A DNA stretch of 64,000 bases from NCBI GenBank assembly GCA_030374805.1, contig JARGSG010000209.1, positions 1 to 64,000 of the forward strand, read 5' to 3'. Under the pieces are notes generated by a model. That model did not search any database. It saw only the letters and a program-made list of their open reading frames with translations, and had not been told where the DNA came from. The translations under genes and the position numbers were made by a program. The stretch is from Gracilaria gracilis (taxonomy: Eukaryota > Rhodophyta > Florideophyceae > Gracilariales > Gracilariaceae). Shown here piece by piece: positions 49,609 through 61,032 of the stretch; position 1 is the stretch's first letter; each line of letters begins with the position of its first letter.

Positions 49609-50445
49609 ATGGCAATGAGCTCCCATTCATCTTCCCTCCGTTCTACAATCATCCCAGTTGTTGTCGTAGGTAGAGGCCGTATTGGCACCATGCCTTACAA
49701 CAATGGTTCCTTTCGAGATACCTTTCTCTCCATCGAAGACTTCATTTCCGCAGATTGCCTTCCCTAAGGTCCAATCTTCTTCTGTGGCAGGAACGAACTT
49801 CTCGAAAAAGTAATTCTATCTTGTCCAGCCCAACGAGCAGAAGGCTTGGTCTTCATCCAGAATGGTCAAATTCTTCCCATCCTTTCCCAACACGGAATTG
49901 AACACTGCACAGGAGCCGCTCTTTACATCGCCGTTCCCACTGTCTGCGCCTCCCCACAGGAGGGTGTCACGCCTCTCTCTCCCAATGGTCTAACCACAGC
50001 CACCAGAAAGTGAGCTCTTGCAATAGCTGAACGCCTCTGGACCGCAAGTCTCACTTGCAGTATCGCCGACGAAAAATCCGTTTCCAAGTCTTACTACCGA
50101 AAGCTCGTTTGGATCCCTTCCTTCAATCTCGTCGGTTCTTCATTTGGATTCGTTACCATGCATGAAGTGGCTACGAAGTACAAAAGTATTATCTCAACTA
50201 TAATGAAGGAGCTTCTAGGGATAGTCCCCTTCAACACAGGTCTCTCCTTCAATATCCCTTCTACAGTGGAATCCCTTCTGGAATACGGCAGCACCCTTAC
50301 TTCCTTCCCAGCATCTTTCTCGGAGTATGAATCCAGAAATGCTTACTTCTATCTCACCTCTGCAGACGAAAAACTAGCCGGAAGGCAGTACCCTGCCCCT
50401 TTCCACACCAACTATGTAAATGTTCTTAGACATCCCATTCTCTAG
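49609..50445 (+). pseudogene. Ketopantoate-reductase-like protein, two in-frame stops
   Basis: One frame of 279 codons from ATG 49609 with TAA at 49765-49767 and TGA at 50011-50013 and no frameshift. Visible family features are an N-terminal nucleotide-binding glycine motif (VVVVGRGRIGT), GLVFIQNGQILPIL, the LTTATRK segment and KLVWIPSFNLVGSSFG, which fits the K-x-W active-site helix of ketopantoate reductases. These enzymes reduce 2-dehydropantoate with NADPH in pantothenate synthesis, though eukaryotic paralogues may have other substrates. Length is near the family norm (~300). It looks like a decayed host gene rather than a mobile-element gene. Confidence 0.65.
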
Positions 50446-50601
50446 TAGTTAGAACAGATTATAAACCTTGTACTCGTTGCAACTACACACACAACCAGGT
50501 TCTGTTTTCCAATTCTTTTTAAGTTGCCGTTTAAAAAATCACCTGTTCACTTTTTATGTCAAGTGTCTATCAAGAAAAAGCAAAACAGTATAAGTGCTGC
50601 A

Positions 50602-53600
50602 TTATGCATACTCATCGTCGTCATCCATTTTCATCTGTCCCTCCTCGTCATCCCCATCTGTATTCTCAGCAAGGCCACCTGACATCTCTTCATCTTCCTC
50701 TTCGTACTCGTCCTCTCCATCTTCTATATCTTCCATTTCACTCTCTTCCTCCAAACCTTCATCATCGTCCAGTTGGTAGTTTGAATCTTCTCCTAGCCCA
50801 AAGTCCTCATCTAAGAACTTTGGCCGAAACGCTGGCTCCCTGTGCACCGCGTCAGGGAGCTTGTATCCTTCAGGTAAAAAGTACATGTGATACCTCAGGC
50901 AATTCTCTTTTACCAACGCATCCATGTACCCAGCTCCCGCATGAAACATATCCCCTCTCCCAATAGACACAGAGTAGGGCGGAACCCTGAAGCTCTTCAC
51001 AACCATTGTACGTGATAACCTCCTCAAACTCTTGTCATCCGTCACATACATATTGTGTGAACTCTCACAAACCCATATCATAAATGAACTCCCCCAGAGG
51101 CCATCACGAAGAACCCCGGAATCTCTCCCTTGCCTTCTCCTTATTCGTCCACCCTCGAAAATCAGTGTGCAACACCTGCCTTGGGCATCCTCCTCCGTAC
51201 ACAACACACGCCCTTCGATCTGCGGCGCATACATCCTTTTCTTCGCCTTGCTGTTGTTCCAAAGGCGAAGAACCGATGCAATTTGCCCAAACCTTGCATC
51301 CAACAACGCCCGCTTTCTTAACATCATCGCATTCTTCTCATCAGATTCCATGCAATCAACAATCCCCTTTTTGGTCGTAATGTATCTTCTAATTCCCTGC
51401 ATCCTGTCTCCAGCATCCTTTACTTCCCCCGCATTGATGATACGATTCTATTTCGTTCGGTTCTCTTCAAACTTCAAGTCTGGCTGCTCCTTAAAGTCCT
51501 TCTCAAAAACCTCCAGCAACCCTTCCGTCACATCCCCATCCATCACCACGCCTCTCTTCCTCGCCTCCTCTGACATACCTTCGTTACTTCCGGAGTGTTC
51601 TAAAACACAGAAACCTCTTTCCGTCAACTCCATTCTCTTGGTTGCAAAGTACTCCCGAGCGAGGTCATTCCTCTGCATTGCTGCCATCCAAAGAGCTTCT
51701 TTCTCCCCCGTCGGCTTTCCCTTCAACGGAAGCTTCACTCCAAGAACTGGTTCTTTCGTACTCCCCAGCTCTTTGTGCATATTCCGGGCGGCATTCCAGT
51801 ACACCGCGTGATGGAACGCTCTCAAATCCGCCACCCCCAAACACCCCGCCCTTTGCTGCTTTCGCAAATGAATGATCTCCATCCACGGGTGCTGATGTTT
51901 CACTGCATTCGTCCCTCCCAGCCACTCACTCGGTAGCGCATTCACCAGACTCGTTCATGACATATCCGATTTACCAGCCCACTCATCTGCCTTATTCATC
52001 CCTTTCGGTGGTTTATCGGGATTCTTATATTCAAATCCACGCATCATTTCTTCCTCGACCCCTTCTTCTTCGTCCTGAACCAACCTACTATCGTTCTCAC
52101 TGCCACCACTTTCATCCTCGCTCGACGACACCAAATTTATTTTCTGTTCTTTGAAAAACTTCTTCAATGCCGGCTTCGTCATACTCCTGAATAAAGTAAC
52201 AACCTCCATTGGTATATCTCCAGAAGGGGTGTTCACTGTGCCCTTCTTCATCCTCTTCGGAGCAGGTTGGATTTCTACCTCATTCTCATCGTCAGGAAGA
52301 TCAATAAACCTCCTCTTCTTCTTCTTCTTCTTGCTCCCAGCCTTGCTACTCCAATCCGCTTTCAACCAGCTCGGAGCAATCTTTTTCCCTGTGCTCCGCC
52401 CCAACCCTGATGGCTCTGCTTCAGGGTCCTTCCCCTGCATGGAAGCTTCCAACAACATGGGAGCTTCTTCTGCCTCATTTTATGCTGCGGTTGACGTACC
52501 ATCACCTACACCCACGACTTCAACCACCGCCTCCCCCACCTCCTTCACCTTCTCTGACGTTTGAAGCGATACTTTGAAAACTTCTTGAAGCTTGTCACCC
52601 GCGGTCCTCACCCTTCTAGACACCATCCCGTCCCATAAACGCCTCGCACCGCCAAGTTCTATTTTTGCTGTCCGCATACCCAGATATTCCATCACAGACA
52701 CATGGTTTCCTCCTAAGTTGAATACTGTCTGCAATACTTCTTCAACACTAATCTTCTTCTTCTTCCCAGTGACATTACATAGGTTTTACATACCTATGGC
52801 AAATTGAAAGAAGTGCTTCCTCATGTTTCAAAACGACCGGTTCTTGTAGAAGAAGAGAACCTCGGTTCTACATGCCATTGCAAGCAACGTATGACAAATC
52901 GAAACTGCCCATCGGTGAGACCCATCAGGAGGTCACTCGAGACATACGTCAAAGTCAGGGCTGGACCCTCCTCACTCACCTTCTCAAAGAACTCCATAAG
53001 CCCCTCACATTCCACAAACTTCAGAGCCAATGTCGTGTAACGAGTAAAGTGACGCACGCTGTACTCTCCGATAGCCTCACTTCCCTTCAAAGCACCCGCT
53101 AACTGCTTCAAAGTAATGCTGTTCACATCCACATGTGACTCGTCCACGACGTTCTGCACAAAAGATACCGTGCCGTGAATTTTGTCTGCAAACGAAATCT
53201 TGAGCACATTCGAACTCATCTCTTTCAGTAGATTGCCGAGTCCTAGTACCTCGTTCATTGTCATGGCCTTCCCATCCGTTCTTCCCCACAGCACAACATC
53301 CAAAGAACGGACTATATCCACCCACTTCGAGCATTCCTCATGCAAGTCTCGTAGCACAAGAATTCGGTGATATCCGTCTATGAGGGTTACGGGCACAACA
53401 ATTCTCCCATCAATAACTATTTCATTCACATCATACTACCCTAGAGATGCTACAGCAATCGAACTTACAGACGGATGCCACCCAAAGTTGCGACATTTCA
53501 TCATCTTCGCCTCCTTGTGTCCCAGATTCATATTTTGTACTGTCTTCTACGGGATTTCAATCATCTCGGCATCCATCGTCAACCGGCGCTGAACATAGTT

Positions 53601-53891
53601 GGCGACGGAAATCTTCTTGAGAGACAGGGTGTTGTCAATCTGCTCCGACGAAACACTGTCTCCTTCATCGAACGAGTCCTCATCTGGGTCAGTAAGCGGA
53701 GCCTTACTCGTCTCAAAGACCTCCACAATATCGTCGTCGGAGTCCTCTATGATGCTGACGCTCGCTCCCATGGGCTTCTTCATCCCGTGAAAAGACTTTA
53801 CTGGGGTTTTGGAAGCTTCCTCAGCAGGTTTCTCGACCTCCACAGCAACCACTTTCTCAGGCTGAGATGTAGAAGACTTGCCAGCGCCGGA
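50602..53891 (-). pseudogene. ParB-like-domain gene, 3' part (interrupted host-type gene)
   Basis: Continues in frame from 58228-57704 once LTR element D is removed. In order: an acidic Ser-rich segment with a SUMO-interacting-like VSIIEDSDDD; a ParB/sulfiredoxin-like region (AEMIEIP to PVTLIDGYHRILVLRDL, with stops TAG near 53547 and at 53436-53438); a helical ~150-residue region; a frameshift or small intron near 52.8 kb (a GTATGT is present); a Lys-rich and acidic linker; and a C-terminal region with GRGDMFHAGAGY and LRYHMYFLPEGYKL that resembles a cupin/2OG-type fold, ending in an acidic tail. Further stops are TAA 52480, TGA 51955 and TAG 51448. The overall function is not recognised. 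Confidence 0.6.
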
Positions 53892-53896
53892 CTCTG
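53892..53896. other. Target-site duplication of LTR element D, left
   Basis: CTCTG, against CTTTG at 57704-57708 on the other side (4 of 5 identical). Confidence 0.7.
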
Positions 53897-54321
53897 TGTA
53901 GTGCACTAGAATCAGCCCATAATGGGTATGCATAGTAGCATAGTAGTAGTTTAGTGTGCACAAGGTGCCCCACATGGTGACCACGTCTAGGGCTCATGCA
54001 CTGTGTTGTACCAGTCCTCTGGGACCCCCTTTGTAGGTAGATTGTTTATTCTTTTTCGACACGTGGCTGCTGCTCCCCGGAGATGCACTCCAGCAGCTCC
54101 CGCTCGGCAGAACTGACCGTGGTAAACCTCATTCACCCCCTAGCCGATTCTTCATCGTCTAGTTCCCATGGGGTCGTTCTGCCGCCGCTACCGGTGCTGC
54201 ACGCCTGTCTCGTGCCCCGTTGTTATCGTCGCTGCGCGCTTTTTTGTCCTCGCTTGGGTGCTGCGCATAGTATCTTTATTTCTTGGGCATTGTTGATAAT
54301 CACTCGCGTGAGTGTACGTCA
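53897..54321 (+). repeat. Left LTR of element D
   Basis: Starts TGTAGTGCA and ends ACGTCA. Roughly 85-90% identical to 57280-57703, so this element is older than family A. Confidence 0.85.
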
Positions 54322-55734
54322 TTGGTCTCCCGACTTAGAACAGCTCTAGTGGGTCATTCTTGGTTTAGTTCCGTTTCGACCTCTTTGTGGAATTGATTTC
54401 GATTTTCAGAACCGCCTTGAACCCCTTTGGGACTTACTGACACGCCTGCAAACGCCGCATGGTAATAACTACCGCAATTTTGATCAATTGTTTTTTTAGA
54501 ACTTGCCCAACTGGGATTTATTTGCCGCAAGCGGGACAGGAATCTTTTCGCCTTACCATCATGAACACCTCTCCAGGTTCCTCAAATGAGCATGCCGAAA
54601 TGCCTGTGACCTCTCGGGATCACGGCGCGGTCGAATTCGCGCCAGATAACTCCTCGCGGGCCACCGCACTCGAAGTGCTCATACGGAGATCCTAACGCCC
54701 GTGGACAACCCGGAGAGTCTTCTCCGTCAGTCTACACCAACCGAGTTCCGGAATCGCATGAGCCGACCTTCTTGGAAACACCTCCACAACCTTATCGGGA
54801 AGCGCCGCGCAACTAATTGGGCGACGCGCCATCAGTGACTACAGGTGAGGAACACCCATTTCTTCCTGGTGGGCTACTTATAGCCTTGAAGTCACTAGTG
54901 GAATTGATGGTCGCCTGCAGAATTGAACGTTTGATTACCCGAAGGGTCTTTGCAGAAGTGGAAGCCTTGAGGGACACCCTTGTCCATCGGGTCGCTTCCA
55001 CGTTGACGATTTCTGGTGTTCTGGACGAAGCTATTGCCACCTGTGTGCAGGCGCGCGCGCTATTATGCGCCATTGAAAGCGGGCAAAACGCCACGGGGGC
55101 CATGCAAGTGGGTAGCCGATTCAGTCTACAGTATTGCCCGTAGGGAGGCGGTTTGGCATGGTCAACAAATCCTAAGTATTTTGATGTGCCGCGCACCCCA
55201 AAACGGGCACTGCGAGCCTTTGAAACGTCCGCGTTTCGGAGATACGAGCGAAACAAAGAATCGCCTTTTTTGACCCCGCACGGGAGGGTAATATCCGGGC
55301 AAGATTTCTAAATTCTCCTTGCAAGAAACCCCCTGGGAATGTGGAGCTTTCTAGCCTATTTGCCTACAGAGGAAATTCACATTGCGTCTCATTTCGTACT
55401 GTGCACCACGCGGTCTTGCTGGTACGCGCCACGCGTACGTGTGCACAGCCGCGTGCACACTGCAGCCATCCAACGAGGCCCACCGTGCTTCCCATTGGAA
55501 TATCTCGGCAGTTGGAGCCCAAGCGCACTCCGAAAAAGGGAAGGAGACCCGACCAGGGCGTTTTGCGCCGCATTCGCGCAGTGCCGCTGGCTGCGCACGT
55601 GACGATCAGTGTCGAGATGCGTAATCTGACCCTCGAAGGAAATGATTTTGCAGCGACTGCGCCTTTCGCAAGGGCATGGAAGGAAGCAGAAGTTCTTTAT
55701 TGACTCTATCAGAGCTTATGCGCCCATCATGACG

Positions 55735-55910
55735 ACTCCTGCAACCCACCGGGACCACAGTTGACTAAGGAAACCTGGCCCTCACCGGGACATTCGTCAC
55801 CGTGCTCGTACCCATTGGGAGGACTCCCGCAACCCACCGGTACCGCAGCCTACTAAGAAAACCTGGCCCTCACCGGGACGTTCGTTGCCGTGCTCACGCC
55901 CATCGGGAGG
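55735..55910. repeat. Tandem 88-bp duplication inside element D
   Basis: Two copies of a unit starting ACTCCTGCAACCCACCGG or ACTCCCGCAACCCACCGG and containing AAACCTGGCCCTCACCGGGA, with about ten differences. Confidence 0.8.
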
Positions 55911-57279
55911 GTTCTCTTTCTCGGGATCAACTGCCGTCGGAACTTGACCCCAACCTCAGATATGGGCGAGGTTTAAGCAACTGCAGCAGGCAGCTATACG
56001 GCTGCGGTACGCAGTCCATCGCACGGTGAATAGACGTGGAGTACATAATCAATGCGTTGCGCGTAGAAGAACCTCGCTCCCTTGGGATATCTTTGGCAAT
56101 TGCATACAAAACTTTGGACGTATGCCACTCGAGCATAGACTTCTTCGGGAAAAGAACTTCGATAACATCACTCTCTCAACTGGTACCACCCATCTAGGGA
56201 AGCAATGACACCCCTTGGGACGAACAGCTGGACATTTAAAGCCAGTGGTTCAGTGTAGCGCATATTTAAAAAAGACCCTACGGGACTATACTGGAAAAAG
56301 GTCAAACGCCTACAGAGGGATTTCATTCAATGAATTGGATCCATGTAGGATCGGATGGGCAATTAGAATGATTATTAATTGCACCTCCGCAGCGCGGTCT
56401 GTGGCGTGATCACGCGTGCGTGAGCCCCTTTTTGGGGACTGCGAATCATCAAAGCGCACGTTCCCACACCGGGAAAGAACGTACAGCGTTCAGCTCGTGC
56501 ATACGTCGACCGACAGAAGTTGTTCGCCCGGATGGTGTATTCGTTGTAGTTCGGCACTACAACCCATGCCGGACTCTAGCTGTCTGGAACTCAGTACGTT
56601 GGTCGTGTACTATTTGTCACACCCGTGGTGGGACTTTCATAATCAGGTCAGCGCTATCGCTTCCTCAGAACCCGAAGGGACGGAGCGCGATGTTGCGAAG
56701 GTCGTTTCCCATGATGTGTTCAGTGCACCCCAAGTGCAGGGTCAGTTCAGTCGCGGCGCGCAATCGGACTTCGTAGTTTTGGGTCGGCACCCGACAGACG
56801 GGACACGTGATATGAACGGAGGCTTTCTCACGTCAGAATTGCGCACCTTGACACTAACCCACCGGACAACTCCTCCACTCGTTGGAACGGCTCTGCTAGA
56901 GTACTCTCGACAATTTCCTCATTACTGGGACGAATTTGAAAAACGAAATGTTGTCAAACCAACCAGGAATGGTGGTGCAACCCATCGACGGAGCTGTTCG
57001 TCTCCGATTCGATGTGACGCTGCCCCGCTCGTTAGCCGCCCGCTCGGGAATTCGCTGTATAACAAAGTGTGCTCCGCCGTGTCTTCTGGTCGTACCACGT
57101 AGGCCACGGCCTATGCATGGATGTTGTGTAGCACTCGCTCGCGCTTGATAGGTACCCAAATGGGATCTTGGCAGATTCAAAGGTTGTAGATTGATGTGTT
57201 TGCCCTCGCGATTGGCCCTTCCTCCGCATGGGAATGTTTTGTTAGCCTCGAAACGAGGCCAGGCCTAAGAAGGGGAGTC

Positions 57280-57703
57280 TGTAGCGCATTAGAATCAGCC
57301 GGCATTGGGTATGCATAGTAGCATAGTAGTAGTTTAGTGTGCACAAGGTGCCTCACAGAGTGTACACGTGTATGGCTCATGCACTGTGTCGTGCCAGTCC
57401 TCAGGGACCCCCTTTTTAGGTAGATTCTTTATTATTTTTCGACACGTGGCTGCTGTCACCGGAGATGCACATCAGAACCTCCCGCTGGGTAGAGCCGACC
57501 GTGGTAAACCTCAAGCACCCCCTCGCCGATTCTTCATCGTCTAGTTCCCATGGGGTCGTTCTGCCCCCGCTACCGGTGCCGAACGCCTGTCTCGTACCCC
57601 GTTGTTAACGACGCTGTACGCTTTTTTGTCCCCGCTTGGGTGCTGCGCATAGTATTCCTATTCCTTGGGCATTGTGGATAATCACTCGCGTGTGAGTACT
57701 TCA
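57280..57703 (+). repeat. Right LTR of element D
   Basis: Starts TGTAGCGCA after the purine tract and ends ACTTCA before CTTTG. Confidence 0.85.
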
Positions 57704-58228
57704 CTTTGGAGTAGGACTTTGCAAAATCTCGATTGGGGCCATCATCGACGTATCCCACGCATACAATCCAGCCCAGAAGAACTCGCTCAGCGTACTTGGT
57801 GGGTCCTCTGGACCTTGAAAACGGTAAGGGTACTTCGAACTTCCATGAATTATAATCTTCGTCCTCCAGATCACAACCAAGTCTTCACCTTCTAGACCAG
57901 TCGCGTTTAGAAGATGCCCATGGAGCGAACGGCAAAACGCCTTCCGGACACCACCAGCGGACCTCACACCTCTCACCTCCGTGGTTCCCATTTTCACCCT
58001 GCTCTTTTCCTTTCCAACCGTCACAAGCAAACGCACCGCACCGCCACCTTTCACTACCGGCGTAGCAGCCGGCGAAGGCTTCTTCGTCATTGCTCGGGCT
58101 TGTGGCATACGTGGCGTAGTGCCTTTTGCCCTCCCTCTCCCTCGTGTTAGGGGCAGCATTTCTGACACCCCTGTACTTGGGTTCGGTCGTCTTGAATCTC
58201 GCCCCATTTTATGCTTGCGGGGCGGCAT
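57704..58228 (-). pseudogene. ParB-like-domain gene, 5' part
   Basis: ATG 58228 opens a 175-codon frame that ends exactly at the right LTR of element D (last host codon AAG, 57704-57706). Removing the element and one target duplication joins it in phase to TCC GGC at 53891 and onward, so this is the original 5' end of the interrupted gene. The N-terminus is basic and low-complexity (RPNPSTGVSEMLPLTRGRGR). The rest (LEGEDLVVIWRTKIIIHGSS, LSEFFWAGLYAWD) is unrecognised. The upstream 300 bp hold no other gene. Confidence 0.65.
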
Positions 58229-58524
58229 CGCGGTTACACGTGGCTGATAGAATCGAAAAGGTTGTGTACGACCGTCGAGAACGCTCGCGAGATCGGTTAG
58301 CTAGTTGTAACCTTCACTCCCGTTCCTTTTCATCTACCTCATTACGGATGCGCGTCCGCTCAATATTAGTTTAAACTATACACTGTGCCCATATAAAATG
58401 TTATAGCATACTCGCGGGACTTTTACAAAGCTACATGAAGCTATTAAAATCTATATTACACTTGTACAACAATGTTTGAGCAATAAAGATATAAATAAAA
58501 TTTATGGCGGGCTAATTTCACTCA

Positions 58525-58600
58525 GGAACAGCGGACCGGGGTGTCGTGGCGCTTCATCGGTGCACCGATGAAGCGCCGCGACACCCCAGTCCGGTGTCCC
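58525..58600. repeat. Palindromic fold-back element, copy 1
   Basis: Two 38-base arms meet at the centre GGTG|CACC. The arms contain GGGGTGTCGTGGCGCTTCAT and its complement, with about 4 mismatches. The same palindrome recurs at 59331-59405 and 59541-59616, with a single arm at 59467-59500. Confidence 0.9.
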
Positions 58601-58851
58601 AAAAATGTTTTAGAATTTTTTTTAAACGAGCGGCTGGACAAGATGATATTTCATATGTTCAACATTTCATCTGAGCCACCCCAACCACACGTGTGCTGCT
58701 GTATAGAATCCGTCCCCACTCCCCCCTCCCAACATCTTTCACGCCCTACCTCCCTGGTCATACCTTCTACTGGGATACATTCATCTTCTTCCACAACCGA
58801 AAGTATTTCTCGGTTGCCGGAATAGAACGATGTATCTTCGTAGAAGGTAGC

Positions 58852-59200
58852 ACACCCTAACGCTTCGAGGCTAGGAATAGGACATCCTTTATATGAGATG
58901 AAGTTAGTACAGCTTCTCTCTTTATTTTATAATAAGTTTGTCCTATTCTTATGCTGCTTGCGGAGGTTTTGACACACCCTCACGCTTCGTAGCTAGGTAT
59001 AGGACATCCGTGGGATGCGATGAAGTTATTACATCTTCTATCTTTATTTTATGTAAGGGATGTCCTATTTCTATGCTGCTTGCGCTTTGAAGCTAGGATT
59101 AGGTTATCCGTCACATGATATAAAATTAGTACATCTTCTTTTTATGTGATAAAGCTCTTTTCCTTATACTCTGCTGCTTGGGAAGGTTTTCGTACTTTGT
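58852..59200. repeat. Three tandem units of ~110-120 bp with internal inverted repeats
   Basis: Units start near 58852, 58973 and 59084, each with GCTAGG-ATAGGACATCC near the left and a GTCCTATT copy followed by TATGCTGCTTG at the right. The AATAGGACA/TGTCCTATT pair lets each unit fold. There is no coding potential. Confidence 0.75.
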
Positions 59201-59330
59201 CACAATCATCTGGCTAAGAATAGAATAGCCATAGTAAGAAGTATTGCATAGAGTGAGAACATGAAATCGTTTAAGTCGCGATCCATGTTAGTTTCACCCT
59301 GGGAGAGCCGATCGGCACTCACTGCGCGTT

Positions 59331-59405
59331 GGGACAGCAGTCTGGGGTGTCGTGCGCTTCATCGGTGCACCGATGAAGCGCCACGACACCCCAGTCTGCT
59401 GTCCC
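59331..59405. repeat. Palindromic fold-back element, copy 2
   Basis: Arms 59331-59367 and 59368-59405, nearly perfect (one base missing in the left arm), ends GGGACAGCAG and CTGCTGTCCC. Confidence 0.9.
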
Positions 59406-59466
59406 AGAGTGCTTTGGCGGTGCCATATATGCCAGCACTCCTCTTTTATCACACATGGCCCGTTGA

Positions 59467-59500
59467 GATGAAGCGCCGCGACACCCCGGTCCGCTGTTCC
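59467..59500. repeat. Single arm of the fold-back element
   Basis: GATGAAGCGCCGCGACACCC...CTGTTCC. It is complementary to the left arm at 58525 with one mismatch in 34, so 58525-59500 could be one larger element ending in these arms. Confidence 0.8.
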
Positions 59501-59540
59501 AGGCTGTCGTTGAAAAATATGGAAAATAAAATATTTTTTT

Positions 59541-59616
59541 GGGACAGCGGACCAGGGGGTCGTGGCGCTTCATCAGTGCACTGATGAAGCGCCACGCCAC
59601 CACGGTCCGCTGTCCT
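59541..59616. repeat. Palindromic fold-back element, copy 3
   Basis: Arms 59541-59578 and 59579-59616 around CAGTG|CACTG, where the central bases of both arms have co-varied relative to GGTG|CACC. From 59617 to 60387 no gene is supported. A ~150-bp degenerate repeat with GAGTGCA and CACTCACRAWAATGAAA motifs occurs twice (to ~60075). Confidence 0.9.
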
Positions 59617-60387
59617 ACCAGCCGTTCCCTATAACTTCGCGTACATGTTTTCATTCACCAAGTTCCGTCCCTATGAGAAACTTTTGGAGAAAGAGGAGTG
59701 CAATTTGAGGGTAGGCAGCACTTGTGGAGGATACGAGGATGCCAAACGGACTTCATATTGAGTGCACGCAATCTGCGTTTGCAGCTTAATTTCGTGGTGT
59801 CCAATTGGAGGACGCTTGCTAAGCGGATTGAACGCATATGGAGTGCAAACGATACAAATTGCACTCCTTCTGCGCCCACATTGTTCATAGTCTGCCCCCC
59901 GCGATGTCCAGGTGCACTCCACGCGCACTCACAATAATGAAATAAACTATTAAAAAAATTAATCTGCCCTGACAAGGGTGTCCATTTGGAGCGCGAACGG
60001 CGTATAGATCGAGTGCAGGTGGATGCTGAACTCTGCAAAAGATGCGCTCCACTTGCACTCACGAAAATGAAAAAATTTCTTGTAGGGCGTATCCCTCGAA
60101 CGTCCACGCTTTCTCTGACACCTTTTTAGGGCTTCACGTGCCTCTCAGGCATCGTGCACGTCTCCTTGTAGTGTTGAAAGAACTTATTTCATGCTGTATA
60201 GTTGCTATCCTCTCCCGCCCGCTCCCGTCTCCCGCGCACTCTTATACCTCGTCGGCAGTTATCCCCCGCCCGCTGCAGTCTCCCGTGCGCTGCCTTCTCT
60301 CCTTCGCTACCTTCTCCCGTCCGCTGCTATCCCCCTTCTGCTCAGGAAATTTGAGTAATAACCCATCAACGCACCCCCTTCGCGTGC

Positions 60388-61032
60388 ATGCATAAAATTG
60401 CTCCACATAGTTCATCGAGTTCTACGTCACCAGCACCCTCAAGCTCTGATATGAAGGTGGCAAAACTGTATGGCTCCGGGGTTGAGCTTGTCACAGTATT
60501 CCTCGCAATCTGCGATCATTACGCGTCGACAATGCGAGATGAAGACCGGCCAAGGAAGGTGGGACACAGCGAGTTTGCTGATAAGGTTATCAAGAATTGC
60601 AATGTCCTACCGCTGGCAAAGAATTAATTCTATATTCTTGTGGGTCCAGGACATCCGACGTTTACTGACAGTGAACTACGGGTCGTATCTCTTAAGGGGT
60701 CTTATCGTCAGCTATACCTCTCAACGAGGTTATTGGACATCTTGGACGGTGATAGGAATCGGCGTGTAAGGGACTTCTGGAATGCTTATACCGAGGTGAA
60801 GTTTAAAGGAATACCGAAGAATGTGAATTTGACCGAGTGTTTCAAGTCCATGACTATACCTCCTAAGCGAGTGGGACGGGTGGTTCCCCCGTTCGCGACA
60901 ACCGGTGCCACAAATTTCCAAAGGATTCTCTTGCTCTCGCTCATTCAGAAAGTTTCCAAGGAAAAAAGAGTTGTAGGCCAGAAGAGAAAAAGAGGAGACA
61001 AGGGATATCCCACAACTTTTGTGAGTGTCTAA
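60388..61032 (+). pseudogene. Unrecognised 214-codon frame with one internal stop
   Basis: ATG 60388. The frame is open to 61032 apart from TAA at 60625-60627. The N-terminus is Ser/Pro-rich, followed by a mixed helical region (ELVTVFLAICDHYASTMRDE) and, after the stop, HPTFTDSELRVVSLKGSYRQ, ending in a basic tract (VGQKRKRGDKG). No family was recognised. Bases 61033-62178 contain short ORFs and a hairpin but no supported gene. Confidence 0.4.

Larger units (their letters stand above)
53897..57703 (+). mobile_element. LTR element D without recognisable pol, inserted in the ParB-like gene
   Basis: 3.8 kb with direct 425-bp LTRs, a target duplication, a primer-binding candidate right after the left LTR (TGGTCTCCCGACTTAG from 54323) and a purine tract (AAGAAGGGGAG, 57267-57277) right before the right LTR. 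It therefore runs on the plus strand, antisense to the host gene. The 2.96-kb interior has only short ORFs, such as 54817-55143 (108 codons, amphipathic, possible gag remnant) and 56416-57102 (228 codons). No protease, RT or integrase motif was seen, so it is probably non-autonomous. An 88-bp unit is duplicated in tandem at 55735-55910. Confidence 0.85.

Noticed and set aside
59655..60107. 150-codon minus-strand ORF
   Set aside because: It spans a degenerate ~150-bp repeat with overlapping frames open on both strands. No domain or start signal.
13438..60627. Alternative genetic code (stop reassignment)
   Set aside because: TAA, TAG and TGA all interrupt frames, always in elements or decayed genes, while intact ORFs end at normal stops.
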